From Thermoanaerobaculia bacterium (GTDB taxonomy: Bacteria > Acidobacteriota > Thermoanaerobaculia > Multivoradales > JAHZIX01), in the NCBI GenBank assembly GCA_027069135.1, contig JALXFE010000460.1:1-42827 (forward strand): 42,827 nt of DNA, read 5' to 3'. Within the stretch, counting starts at the first letter, position 1; the number at the start of each line of letters is the position of its first letter. The position numbers and the translations under genes are program-made. Positions 18,128 to 25,736 of this stretch are shown here, piece by piece. A model generated the notes under the pieces. The model worked only from the letters and a program-made list of their open reading frames with translations. It ran no database searches and had not been told where the DNA came from.

Positions 18128-19521
18128 AACGCATCCTGGTCTGTGACGACGAAGCCTCGGCCCGTCGCGGAATTCTACGAGCCCTGGGCCGTGACCACAG
18201 CTATATCGAATGCGCCAGCGGTACTGAATGCCTGGACCGGCTGGACGGCCTGCGGGTCGACCTGGTGCTTCTGGATCTGCGCATGCCCGGCCTGGACGGC
18301 CAGGCGACGTTGGAGCGAATCGTCGCCCAGCCCACACCGCCGCCGGTGGTGATGATCACCGCCGATTCCAGCCTCCGGACGGCCGTCGAGGCTTTGCGAG
18401 CCGGCGCGGCGGATTTTCTGGCCAAGCCCTACGAGATCGAGGAGCTGCGTTGGGTGGTCAAGAGAACTCTGGAACGGGAGGGGCTCCAAAGAGAGAACCG
18501 TCAGCTCAAGGATCGTTTGCAGCGTCTGGGAGAAAAAGACCGCCTGCTGGGCGAGAGCGCTGTCATGGTCCATCTGCGGGACGAGTTGGCACCGCTGGCG
18601 CCGACCCAGGCCAGCGTGCTCATCCGTGGCGAGACGGGAACCGGAAAGGAGCTCGTGGCCCGCACCCTCCACGGAGCCAGCGAGGTTGCCGACGGACCCT
18701 TCGTGGCAGTGAATTGCGCCGCGGTTCCGGAGACCCTGATCGAGAGCGAGCTCTTCGGTCATCGTCGAGGGGCCTTCACGGGGGCAGATCGCGACCACGC
18801 GGGCCGTTTTCAGCAAGCCCATGGCGGCACCCTCTTCCTCGACGAGGTGGGGGATATGCCGCTGGCGGCCCAGGCCAAGCTCCTGCGGGTCTTGCAGGAG
18901 CGCACCGTCGAGCCTCTGGGAGGCAAGCCCGTGGAGATAGAGGTACGGGTGTTGGCCGCCACCCACCAGGACCTGGAGGCTCTATGCATCGAGAAGCGCT
19001 TCCGTGAGGACCTCTACTATCGGCTGCGGGTCGTCGAGGTCGCCGTTCCGCCGCTGCGAGAACGGGGCAGCGACGTCCTTCTATTGGCGCGGACCTTTCT
19101 GGCCGCCGCTGGTTGCCACGAGCCGGAGATCTCTCCCGAAGCGGCGACCTTGCTCTCCTCCCATACCTGGCCCGGCAATGTTCGAGAGCTCAAGAATGCG
19201 ATGGAACGGGCGGCGATTTTCTGCCGCGGGGCCGTGGTCCTGCCGCAGCACTTGCCGGCGGAGTTGAGATCTTTGGGAACGGGTTCCTCCGGAGCCTCCG
19301 TCCCCATGGGAGACGCCACCGAGTGGGCTCCCGGGATGGATTTCCAGACGGCGAAGAATCAGGCCATCGAATTGTTCGAGCGCCGATTCCTATCCGCAGC
19401 CCTCGAAGCGGCCCAGGGCAATCTCTCTCGCGCAGCTCGGGAGATCGGTATCCATCGGCAGAATTTGCAGAAGAAGATTCGCCAGCTGGGGATCGACGCC
19501 AGCTCCTGGGCCAAGCGCTAG
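18124..19521 (+). CDS. NtrC-family sigma54-dependent response regulator
   Basis: 465 residues from ATG 18124, overlapping the kinase stop. Receiver domain: CDDE acidic pair near the start, phospho-acceptor Asp51 in VLLDLRMPG, Lys in FLAKPYE. AAA+ domain: Walker A GETGTGKE near 169, sigma54-contact loop GAFTGA at 216-221, Walker B TLFLDEVGDM, and the RLRVVEVAVPPLRER arginine region. C-terminal Fis-type helix-turn-helix: GNLSRAAREIGIHRQNLQKKI. It activates sigma54 promoters when phosphorylated. Two near-consensus sigma54 promoters occur nearby, facing the lipid pair and the M64 peptidase; these are candidate targets by inference. Confidence 0.95.
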   Translation: MKRILVCDDEASARRGILRALGRDHSYIECASGTECLDRLDGLRVDLVLLDLRMPGLDGQATLERIVAQPTPPPVVMITADSSLRTAVEALRAGAADFLAKPYEIEELRWVVKRTLEREGLQRENRQLKDRLQRLGEKDRLLGESAVMVHLRDELAPLAPTQASVLIRGETGTGKELVARTLHGASEVADGPFVAVNCAAVPETLIESELFGHRRGAFTGADRDHAGRFQQAHGGTLFLDEVGDMPLAAQAKLLRVLQERTVEPLGGKPVEIEVRVLAATHQDLEALCIEKRFREDLYYRLRVVEVAVPPLRERGSDVLLLARTFLAAAGCHEPEISPEAATLLSSHTWPGNVRELKNAMERAAIFCRGAVVLPQHLPAELRSLGTGSSGASVPMGDATEWAPGMDFQTAKNQAIELFERRFLSAALEAAQGNLSRAAREIGIHRQNLQKKIRQLGIDASSWAKR

Positions 19522-19591
19522 CCCGTCGGATAGAATCGATCCCCGAACAATTCGATTGAGTAGACAACAACAGCCAGGAGGCCTTTTCCCG

Positions 19592-21649
19592 ATGAATCTG
19601 CAATTTCTCTGGTGTCTCGCGCTGCTGGGATTGGCGGCGACGGTGAGCGCCGCCACCGAGCCCCATGGCTTCAACGTCGATGACCTCCTGGCCATGGACC
19701 GGATTTCCGATCCTCAGCCGTCACCGGACGGTCGCCACATCGCTTTCGTGCTCCGCTCGACGGATCTTGAGGCCGACCGGGGCCGCACGAACCTCTGGTG
19801 GGTCGGTGTCGACGGGAAGGGTCTGGCGCAGCTGACCACCCACAAAGCCGGGGACTCCAATCCCCGCTGGGCACCGGACGGATCCGGGATCTTCTTTCTG
19901 TCCAGCCGTTCCGGCTCCTCTCAGGTCTGGCGTCTGCCGACAGCCGGTGGGGAATCTCAGCAGGTCACCGACCTCCCCCTGGATGTGAATGGCTTTGAGG
20001 TCTCGCCGGACGGTGAGCACCTGGCCGTGGCCCTCGAGGTTTTCCTCGACTGCGAGGACCTCGCCTGTACCGCGAAGCGGCTGAAGAAAAGGGAGACTTC
20101 CAAGGCCACGGGCATGACCTTCGACAAGCTCTTCATCCGCCATTGGGATACCTACAAGGATGGCCGGAGATCCCACATTTTCATCGTCCCGGTGACGGGC
20201 GAGGACACCGTCGATGTTTGCCAGGGCCTGGAGGGGGACATCCCTTCCAAGCCTTTCGGCGGTACGGAGGAGCTGGCTTTCACCCCCGACGGGAAGGGTC
20301 TCGTCTACGCCGCTCGAACCGCGAATGAGCAGGAAGCTTGGGCCACGGATTTTGACCTTTGGTATTCCCCCATCGATGGATCCACCGCCCCCAAGAAGCT
20401 GACGACGGCCAACCGGGCTTGGCTGACCCAGCCGGTCTTTTCTCCGGACGGTAAGACCCTGGCCTTCTTGGCCATGAAACGGCCGGGCTTCGAGGCCGAC
20501 CGTTTTCGCCTCATGCTCTGGGATTGGCCCGTGTCGGGGGAGCCGCGGGCCTTGACGGAGGCCTGGGATCGTTCGGTGAGTGAGTTCTTCTTTTCAAGGG
20601 ACGGCAGGACCCTCTACGCCACCGCTCAGGACACGGGCCACAAACGACTCTTCGCCATCGACGGTAGCACCGGCAAGGTGACGCCCCTCGTGACTCAAGG
20701 AACCGTGCGCTCGCCGGCTCTCACCGGGGATCGGATCGTCTTCGGCATGGATCACCTGAGTTCACCGGTGGAGCTCTACAGCGTCGGTCTCAACGGAGGG
20801 GCTCCCAAGCGGCTCACAGATATCAACGGTGAACGGCTGGGGCAGGCTCTCCTAGGCGAGGCGGAGCAATTCAGCTTCAAGGGCTGGAACGACGAGACCG
20901 TCTACGGTTGGGTGGTGAAACCGGCGAGCTTCAAGGAGGGGGTCCGTTATCCCGTCGCCTTTCTGATCCACGGCGGCCCCCAGGGCTCCTTCAGCAACAA
21001 TTTTCATTATCGGTGGAACCCCCAAACCTACGCCGGTGCCGGCTTCGCGGTGGTGACGATCGACTTTCATGGTTCCACCGGTTACGGCCAGGCCTTTACC
21101 GACTCGATCTCCGGAGATTGGGGCGGCAAACCTCTGGAGGATCTCGAGAAGGGGCTGGCCGCGGCCCTGGCGAAGTACTCAGATTTTCTGGACGGTGATC
21201 AGGTTTGTGCCCTGGGAGCTTCCTACGGCGGCTATATGATCAATTGGATCGCTGGCAAGATGCCGGAGCGGTTCCGCTGCCTGGTCAATCACGACGGGAT
21301 TTTCGATCAGAGAATGATGTACTACGCGACGGAGGAGTTGTGGTTTCCCGAGTGGGAGCATGGAGGTCCCTACTTCGAACAGCCGGAAGCCTACGAGGAA
21401 CACAATCCTCTCCACCTGGTGAAAAATTGGAAAACGCCGATGTTGGTGGTCCAGGGCGCAAGGGACTTTCGGGTTCCGGAGACCCAGGGCTTGGCCACCT
21501 TTACCGCCTTGCAGCGTCAGGGGATCGAAAGTAAGTTGCTTTTTTTTCCGGACGAGAACCATTGGGTCCGCAAGCCGGCGAATAGCATCCTCTGGCACAA
21601 CACCGTCCTCGATTGGCTGAAGCGCTGGACGACGGCTCCGAAGGGATGA
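19592..21649 (+). CDS. Secreted S9 family serine peptidase (acylaminoacyl peptidase-like)
   Basis: 685 residues from ATG 19592, with AGGAGG (19576-19581) 10 bases upstream. Signal peptide MNLQFLWCLALLGLAATVSA, then a WD/TolB-like beta-propeller (repeats such as PQPSPDGRHIAFVL, PRWAPDGSGIFFLS, FEVSPDGEHLAV) and the catalytic alpha/beta hydrolase domain. Catalytic triad: Ser544 in GASYGGY, Asp625 in GARDFRVPE, His657 in PDENHW. The family cleaves short peptides. Propeller gating and periplasmic location fit a scavenging or peptide-turnover role. It follows the regulator gene by 70 bases and may have its own promoter. Confidence 0.93.
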   Translation: MNLQFLWCLALLGLAATVSAATEPHGFNVDDLLAMDRISDPQPSPDGRHIAFVLRSTDLEADRGRTNLWWVGVDGKGLAQLTTHKAGDSNPRWAPDGSGIFFLSSRSGSSQVWRLPTAGGESQQVTDLPLDVNGFEVSPDGEHLAVALEVFLDCEDLACTAKRLKKRETSKATGMTFDKLFIRHWDTYKDGRRSHIFIVPVTGEDTVDVCQGLEGDIPSKPFGGTEELAFTPDGKGLVYAARTANEQEAWATDFDLWYSPIDGSTAPKKLTTANRAWLTQPVFSPDGKTLAFLAMKRPGFEADRFRLMLWDWPVSGEPRALTEAWDRSVSEFFFSRDGRTLYATAQDTGHKRLFAIDGSTGKVTPLVTQGTVRSPALTGDRIVFGMDHLSSPVELYSVGLNGGAPKRLTDINGERLGQALLGEAEQFSFKGWNDETVYGWVVKPASFKEGVRYPVAFLIHGGPQGSFSNNFHYRWNPQTYAGAGFAVVTIDFHGSTGYGQAFTDSISGDWGGKPLEDLEKGLAAALAKYSDFLDGDQVCALGASYGGYMINWIAGKMPERFRCLVNHDGIFDQRMMYYATEELWFPEWEHGGPYFEQPEAYEEHNPLHLVKNWKTPMLVVQGARDFRVPETQGLATFTALQRQGIESKLLFFPDENHWVRKPANSILWHNTVLDWLKRWTTAPKG

Positions 21650-21653
21650 ATCT

Positions 21654-22028
21654 ATGGCGGACGGGATCCGTCTCTTCGTGTACGGCACGCTGATGAGCGG
21701 CGAACCTTACCACCATCGATGGATGGAAAAGGCTCGCTTCCTGGCCAAGGCGAGGACGGTTCCCATCTTTCAGCTCGTCGATCTCGGATCCTATCCGGGC
21801 CTGGTCTCCGGCGGGGAGACTTCGGTCGTCGGTGAGCTCTACGAGATCGACGAGTCTCTCCAGGCGGTGATCGACCGCCTGGAAGGCCATCCCCACCTCT
21901 ACCACCGAACCTCTATCACCCTCGACGACGACTCCGAGGCCACGGCGTACCTTCTCCCGGACAAAGCTGCACAGCGCTTTCCCGTGATCCCGGGAGGAGA
22001 TTGGAAGAAATATCAGAGACGGAAGTGA
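21654..22028 (+). CDS. Gamma-glutamylcyclotransferase-like protein
   Basis: 124 residues, AIG2/GGCT fold. Signature FVYGTLMSGEPYHHRWM at the N-terminus, then YPGLVSGGETSVVGELYEID, whose Glu in GELYEI is the family's general acid/base, and later AVIDRLEGHPHLYHR. Members release 5-oxoproline from gamma-glutamyl dipeptides or act on gamma-glutamylamines; the exact substrate is not visible. It starts 4 bases after the S9 peptidase stop and is followed 4 bases later by the DinB-like gene, so an operon is likely. Confidence 0.88.
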   Translation: MADGIRLFVYGTLMSGEPYHHRWMEKARFLAKARTVPIFQLVDLGSYPGLVSGGETSVVGELYEIDESLQAVIDRLEGHPHLYHRTSITLDDDSEATAYLLPDKAAQRFPVIPGGDWKKYQRRK

Positions 22029-22032
22029 GGCA

Positions 22033-22569
22033 ATGGATTTACAAGGTTATCTGAGTGAGGTGCTCGGCGAGTACCGTTTGTACAAGCGGATGTGTGAACG
22101 AGCGGTGGCACAGGTTTCAGACGAGGATTTCTTTGCCACGCTCGACCCTAAGTCCACCAGCATCGCGGTGATCCTCAAGCATCTGGCGGGCAACCACCGA
22201 TCTCGGTGGAGGGATTTCTTGACCTCTGACGGAGAGAAGGCGGACCGTCACCGGGATCATGAGTTTGTGGTCGATGGGGAGACCCGCTCTTCGATCTTGA
22301 AGCGGTGGCAAGAGGCTTGGAAGATCACCTTTGACAGCCTCGAGAATCTGAGTGTCGACGACCTCGATCGCAAGGTCACGATCCGCGGAGAGCCTCATTC
22401 TGTCGTCGAGGCCATCCAGCGAAACCTGGCCCACCTGGCCTACCATGTCGGTCAAGCCGTATTCTTGGCTCGCCATTTCGCCGGACCTGCTTGGCAGACG
22501 TTGAGCATCCCGAGGGGAGGTTCTGAAGAGTACAATCGGCGGTCCTGGGGTAGCGGAAAGCCCAGGTAA
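22033..22569 (+). CDS. DinB-like / DUF1572 family protein
   Basis: 178 residues, four-helix-bundle DinB superfamily. Candidate metal-binding His residues are in ILKHLAGNH and in HLAYHVGQAVFLARH, with the typical C-terminal SIPRG(G)SEEYN. Members of this superfamily include thiol-dependent transferases, but no biochemical role is known for DUF1572. It stands 4 bases after the cyclotransferase gene. A link to low-molecular-weight thiol chemistry is speculative. Confidence 0.8.
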   Translation: MDLQGYLSEVLGEYRLYKRMCERAVAQVSDEDFFATLDPKSTSIAVILKHLAGNHRSRWRDFLTSDGEKADRHRDHEFVVDGETRSSILKRWQEAWKITFDSLENLSVDDLDRKVTIRGEPHSVVEAIQRNLAHLAYHVGQAVFLARHFAGPAWQTLSIPRGGSEEYNRRSWGSGKPR

Positions 22570-22620
22570 GCAACCGGGGTAAAGAAGTAGCTGCGGAAGG
22601 CCGGAAGAGGAGGAGCAAGC

Positions 22621-23019
22621 ATGGCAGTGCGGGTGACGGGCTCGTTCGTGATGAAAGCTTGGGACGAGGAGCCGTATCAGGAGCTTGAAGGCGGGCGCAA
22701 GCTCAGCCGGGCTCAGGTCAAGAAGAGCTACCACGGTGAAATCAAGGGGGAGGGCTCCTTGGAATACCTGATGTACTACCAAGAAGATGGGGTCGTGAGC
22801 TTCGTCGGGCTAGAGCACATCAGCGGCAGTCTGGCCGGTCGGAAGGGGAGCTTCATCCTGCAACATACGGGCACTTTCAAGGGGGATGCCGTCCAGATTC
22901 ATCTCTCTATCCTCAAGGGCTCCGGCACCAGGGATCTCCGGGGCCTGAGCGGCGAAGGGGAGTTCTCCGCTGGCCACGAAACCAGCTATCCCATGGCTCT
23001 CGAAGTGGACTTCGGCTGA
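22621..23019 (+). CDS. DUF3224 family protein
   Basis: 132 residues, no signal peptide or membrane helix. The pattern FVMKAWDEEPYQE ... KSYHGEIKGEGSLEYLMYYQEDG, then VGLEHISGSLAGRKGSFILQHTGTF and LSGEGEFSAGHE matches DUF3224, a small beta-barrel (allene-oxide-cyclase-barrel-like) family of unknown function. GGAAGAGGAGGAG gives a good ribosome binding site. It probably ends the S9 peptidase operon. Confidence 0.85.
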   Translation: MAVRVTGSFVMKAWDEEPYQELEGGRKLSRAQVKKSYHGEIKGEGSLEYLMYYQEDGVVSFVGLEHISGSLAGRKGSFILQHTGTFKGDAVQIHLSILKGSGTRDLRGLSGEGEFSAGHETSYPMALEVDFG

Positions 23020-23094
23020 CGAGATTTTTGCCACACTTCGAGAGTTTGCGAAAGATTTCGAACAAAATCCTCTCGTTCCCACGTCTGACCATGT

Positions 23095-23697
23095 ATGAAG
23101 GCGTTGGAAAGCACCTATGGGGAAGCACTGATCGCGCAGCGAGAGAGTAGGCAGTCCGAATCCGAAGGGGTCGTATGGAAGCGGCTCTTCCAGGAAATCT
23201 CGGAAGGGAGCTCCCGAGCTCTGGCGGAGCTCTACGACGCGGCCTGTCATCGGCTCTACGGTCTGGCGCTCTGGCGCACCGGCCATCGAGAGGATGCGAG
23301 CGACGTGGTCCAAGACGTTTTCGTGCGTATGGCCCGGCGCAGGAAAGAGTTGAGTCAGGTCCGGGATCCCCGGGCCTGGCTGCTGAGCGTCACCCATCGA
23401 GCTGCCATCGATCTCACCCGGCGGCGGAGAGTCCGAGCCACGGAGCCTCTCGAGGCGGCGGTTTCCCTCGTAGCGCCTGCCATCGACCCCTCCCGCGCCC
23501 TCGATGCGGCTCGCCTTTCGAAGTATTTCCGTCATTTATCCCCGGCTCAGCGGGAAGTCGTGTATCTCAGACACTTCGGAGAGCACTCCTTTCGAGAGAT
23601 CGGGGTCATCACCCGTGTTCCCACCTTTACCGCGGCCAGTCGCTATCGACGGGGACTGGCGCATTTGAAACGTCAGATGATGGAGGAATCTCCATGA
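23095..23697 (+). CDS. ECF-type RNA polymerase sigma-70 factor
   Basis: 200 residues. Region 2: ALAELYDAACHRLYGLALWRTGHREDASDVVQDVFVRMARRR, with DVVQDVF typical of ECF factors, and LLSVTHRAAIDLTRRRR. Region 4: LSPAQREVVYLRHFGEHSFREIGVITRVPTFTAASRYRRGLAHLK. The first ~25 residues are poorly conserved, so the start may be further in. Upstream, CGAAC (23059-23063) and CGTC (23082-23085) resemble an ECF promoter and may mean autoregulation, though spacing is 18. The stop overlaps the next start (ATGA), a typical sigma/anti-sigma arrangement. Confidence 0.9.
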   Translation: MKALESTYGEALIAQRESRQSESEGVVWKRLFQEISEGSSRALAELYDAACHRLYGLALWRTGHREDASDVVQDVFVRMARRRKELSQVRDPRAWLLSVTHRAAIDLTRRRRVRATEPLEAAVSLVAPAIDPSRALDAARLSKYFRHLSPAQREVVYLRHFGEHSFREIGVITRVPTFTAASRYRRGLAHLKRQMMEESP

Positions 23698-24122
23698 AAT
23701 ACGATCCCGATCTCGGGGCCTTGCTCGAGGGTCTCGATGCCCCGGAGCCGCCAACTACCTTGAGGGCCTCGGTTCTTTCTGCTGCGGGGCAGGCTCTCGA
23801 TGAAGGGGCCTCGGATCCGTGGGCTCGGCTGTGGCATCGGCGGGGGCTCCGCCTCGCCTGGTCGGTGACGGTGGCCTTGCTGCTGGTCGGCCATGTCCTG
23901 CTTCCGGTCCTGCTTCCGGCCAGCCCGGCCCAGCCCTCGGAGACTGAGACGTGGGTTGGGACGGGGGCAGCCCTTTCGCGGCTGGAATCGGACGATCTCC
24001 TGACGATTTTCCCGATCCGTCTCAATTCTCTGGCTTTCTCTGACGACGTCTCGGGCCCCGATGCGAACCGGGCTCCCGAGACTCCCAATGACCTCCAAAT
24101 TTCTCCGGAGACCCACTCATGA
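23694..24122 (+). CDS. Single-pass membrane protein, candidate anti-sigma factor
   Basis: 142 residues overlapping the sigma gene by 4 bases and the next gene by 4 bases. Residues 1-55 are cytoplasmic-like (MKYDPDLGALLEGLDAPEPP), followed by one membrane helix (LAWSVTVALLLVGHVLLPVLL) and a short outer domain with no known motif. Position and topology are those of an anti-sigma factor, but there is no HxxxCxxC zinc motif. The function is inferred from context only. Confidence 0.6.
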   Translation: MKYDPDLGALLEGLDAPEPPTTLRASVLSAAGQALDEGASDPWARLWHRRGLRLAWSVTVALLLVGHVLLPVLLPASPAQPSETETWVGTGAALSRLESDDLLTIFPIRLNSLAFSDDVSGPDANRAPETPNDLQISPETHS

Positions 24123-25231
24123 CCGTCCAATCGACCCGATCCCCCTATCTCCGTCCGGTGCTTCTCTCTCTGATCTTGGTCCTCGTGTTGGCTCTCTCCC
24201 TTCGGATTCGGCTTGCCAACCAAGATCCGCCGCCGAGGCCGCCCCGGCCGACGGCTCCCCTCCACCGCTTGCCAGCCGTGCCCGAGGCCCGGGTGCCCGA
24301 GCCCCGAGACTTGGACCTAGCGGCTCTTCCTATCCCCTGTTGGAGTTGCAAGGAGGCCCGTGGCTGGCCCATCGTCTCGCGGGTGGACCTGGACATCCTC
24401 GCTCCCCTTGGGGACGGCTCCGGCAATGCCGGGGAGTGGGTGGCCGCCTATCTGGTGCCTCAGAACCCTTTCCATCCGGAGTGGTCAGAAGCCTCGAAGC
24501 GGTTGATCGAAGGCAGTGGGAGCTTCGCGGGAAGATTGATCTTAGCTCCGGACGATCCGTTCCTCCTGGCGGCGGAACCTTGGTTCGATCAGGAGCGGTT
24601 GCAGATCTACCCGGAGCTCATACCTTTCGAAGGCGCCGAGAGCAGGATCCCGAACTTCCTCGGTGGCCTTGTTCTGGCGCGATCATGGATCGCTCGGGGA
24701 AAAGCCGCACAGAACGCGGACGAAGCCCTCGAGGATTTTCGCCGGGTGGTACGGCTGGGGCGCCTCTGGCGGCAGGAGGACGTCACGGTCTCGGCCGATC
24801 TGGTGGGGATCGCTACGATCCAGCTCGGCGCTCAGGCGATCTATGAGTTGGCCCAGGTCAACGGGGATCAGGACCTGGCCCTCAGAGCCGCCGTCGTGCT
24901 CGGGGAGCTCACGCCCCAGCGCTTCCTCACCTCGGATTGGGTCTCCCGCTATCAGGGGGTCGGGACTTCCTTGGCCCTAGGGGATGGGGCGAAGCTTACG
25001 AGAAGTGTTTTTCGCCAGCTCCTCAAGGTTGCGGAAACGGCTCCAGGACGCAGATTTCGCCTCGAAGCTCTGACTCAACTGGCCTTCGTGGCCCATTTGG
25101 GAAACCGTTCTCAGAAGGAAAGGGCGCGGCGCGTGATCGAGGGGCTGGAGCAGGATTCCGATGAGCTCATCGCCGCTCAGGCGACCTGGGCGGCGCAGCT
25201 GAGCCCCCTGGAGCTCAAACGGCTGAGCTAG
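24119..25231 (+). CDS. Membrane-anchored periplasmic protein of unknown function
   Basis: 370 residues; not recognised. N-terminal signal anchor (LRPVLLSLILVLVLALSLRIRLA), a Pro/Arg-rich linker, then a mostly helical outer domain. A CWSC (CxxC) pair lies near residue 80 at the start of the outer domain. Helical pairs (WIARGKAAQNADEALEDFRRVVRLGRL, VNGDQDLALRAAVVLGEL) suggest degenerate TPR-like repeats. It is coupled by a 4-base overlap to the sigma / membrane-protein pair and may sense or execute their response. The stop codon lies in an 11-base tandem duplication. Confidence 0.6.
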   Translation: MTVQSTRSPYLRPVLLSLILVLVLALSLRIRLANQDPPPRPPRPTAPLHRLPAVPEARVPEPRDLDLAALPIPCWSCKEARGWPIVSRVDLDILAPLGDGSGNAGEWVAAYLVPQNPFHPEWSEASKRLIEGSGSFAGRLILAPDDPFLLAAEPWFDQERLQIYPELIPFEGAESRIPNFLGGLVLARSWIARGKAAQNADEALEDFRRVVRLGRLWRQEDVTVSADLVGIATIQLGAQAIYELAQVNGDQDLALRAAVVLGELTPQRFLTSDWVSRYQGVGTSLALGDGAKLTRSVFRQLLKVAETAPGRRFRLEALTQLAFVAHLGNRSQKERARRVIEGLEQDSDELIAAQATWAAQLSPLELKRLS

Positions 25232-25250
25232 AGCCCTCCTAGAGCCCTCC
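25229..25250. repeat. 11-bp tandem duplication across a stop codon
   Basis: TAGAGCCCTCC occurs twice head to tail (25229-25239, 25240-25250). The first copy begins with the TAG stop of the preceding gene. Confidence 0.8.
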
Positions 25251-25272
25251 CCCGTGTAAGAGTGATTCTTCA

Positions 25273-25305
25273 GCGGACCTTTCTCGGTCCGCCGTGGCTC
25301 TTTTC
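25273..25305 (+). terminator. Possible intrinsic terminator after the ECF sigma operon
   Basis: Seven-base-pair perfect stem GCGGACC/GGTCCGC with a TTTCTC loop, then CGTGG and a pyrimidine stretch containing TCTTTT at 25299-25304. The T-run is interrupted and 7 bases off the stem, so this is only moderate. Confidence 0.4.
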
Positions 25306-25342
25306 TCTCATTTCATCCGGCCCTTCGGATGCCCGGGGCCGC

Positions 25343-25370
25343 GGTGCCTCTCTCGAGGCACCACGGTGCC
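25343..25370. promoter_or_regulatory. Three alternating GGTGCC half-sites
   Basis: GGTGCC (25343-25348), its inverse GGCACC (25357-25362) and GGTGCC again (25365-25370) give two overlapping inverted repeats sharing the middle half-site. It lies about 270-295 bases upstream of the predicted sigma54 start of the M64 gene. It could be a protein-binding array or two mutually exclusive RNA hairpins. Confidence 0.4.
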
Positions 25371-25611
25371 GATGAGTGGCAACATCGCGGGCGGCAGCCG
25401 GTTCCCGGAACCCTCTCTTGGGGACTAGAAGGCCCTCCACCCCTGCCCACCCTGTGGGCGGCAGGGAAAGCGGCGCCGGATCCCAGAGTTTTCCTAGGCC
25501 ACACCCAGGGCCTGCCTCGTATCAAGTTAAGTCATTTTATTTCTGTAGGTTAACTCACTTCTACGGGGCCTGGACGGTGGGATCTACGGCCTGCCGTCAG
25601 CTCCGGCATCT

Positions 25612-25626
25612 TGGCATTGCCCTTGC
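25612..25626 (+). promoter_or_regulatory. Sigma54 (-24/-12) promoter of the M64 peptidase gene
   Basis: TGGCAT-N5-TTGC with GG and GC exactly 10 bases apart; one mismatch to TGGCAC-N5-TTGC, and followed by T as in the consensus. The predicted start near 25638 leaves a leader of about 99 bases before ATG 25737. Confidence 0.6.
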
Positions 25627-25736
25627 TACTTCATCTCGCAAGCCTTCGACCGGATTTGGGAGAGCGAGTTTTCGAGCGGGAGGGGAAGAGCTCGGCCGGG
25701 GCCGCAATGTACACATCAGATAAGGAGAAATTGCCG

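Larger units (their letters stand above)
25232..25736. other. 505-base gene-free gap rich in palindromes
   Basis: No convincing gene. Hairpins or palindromes: GCGGACC-N6-GGTCCGC (25273-25292), CATCCG-N6-CGGATG (25314-25331), GGTGCCTC-N4-GAGGCACC (25343-25362), GGCACC-AC-GGTGCC (25357-25370, overlapping the last), and CCCTG/CCCAC pairing with GTGGG/CAGGG (25441-25466). The first is followed by CTCTTTTCTCTC and may end the upstream operon. An AT-rich patch lies at 25520-25560 and a sigma54-like promoter at 25612-25626. Confidence 0.7.

Noticed and set aside
16043-19521. PrsK/PrsR pair of an exosortase (PEP-CTERM) system
   Set aside because: Kinase layout is similar, but no exosortase gene or PEP-CTERM protein is present in the window; named only as a generic sigma54 two-component pair.
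25273-25380. Cyclic di-GMP or cobalamin riboswitch in the palindrome-rich gap
   Set aside because: Conserved loop and box sequences of these classes are not visible, and the stems lie upstream of the likely transcription start.
25611-25736. Upstream extension of the M64 reading frame
   Set aside because: The signal peptide and an AAGGAG site fix the start at 25737; the extension overlaps the predicted promoter.
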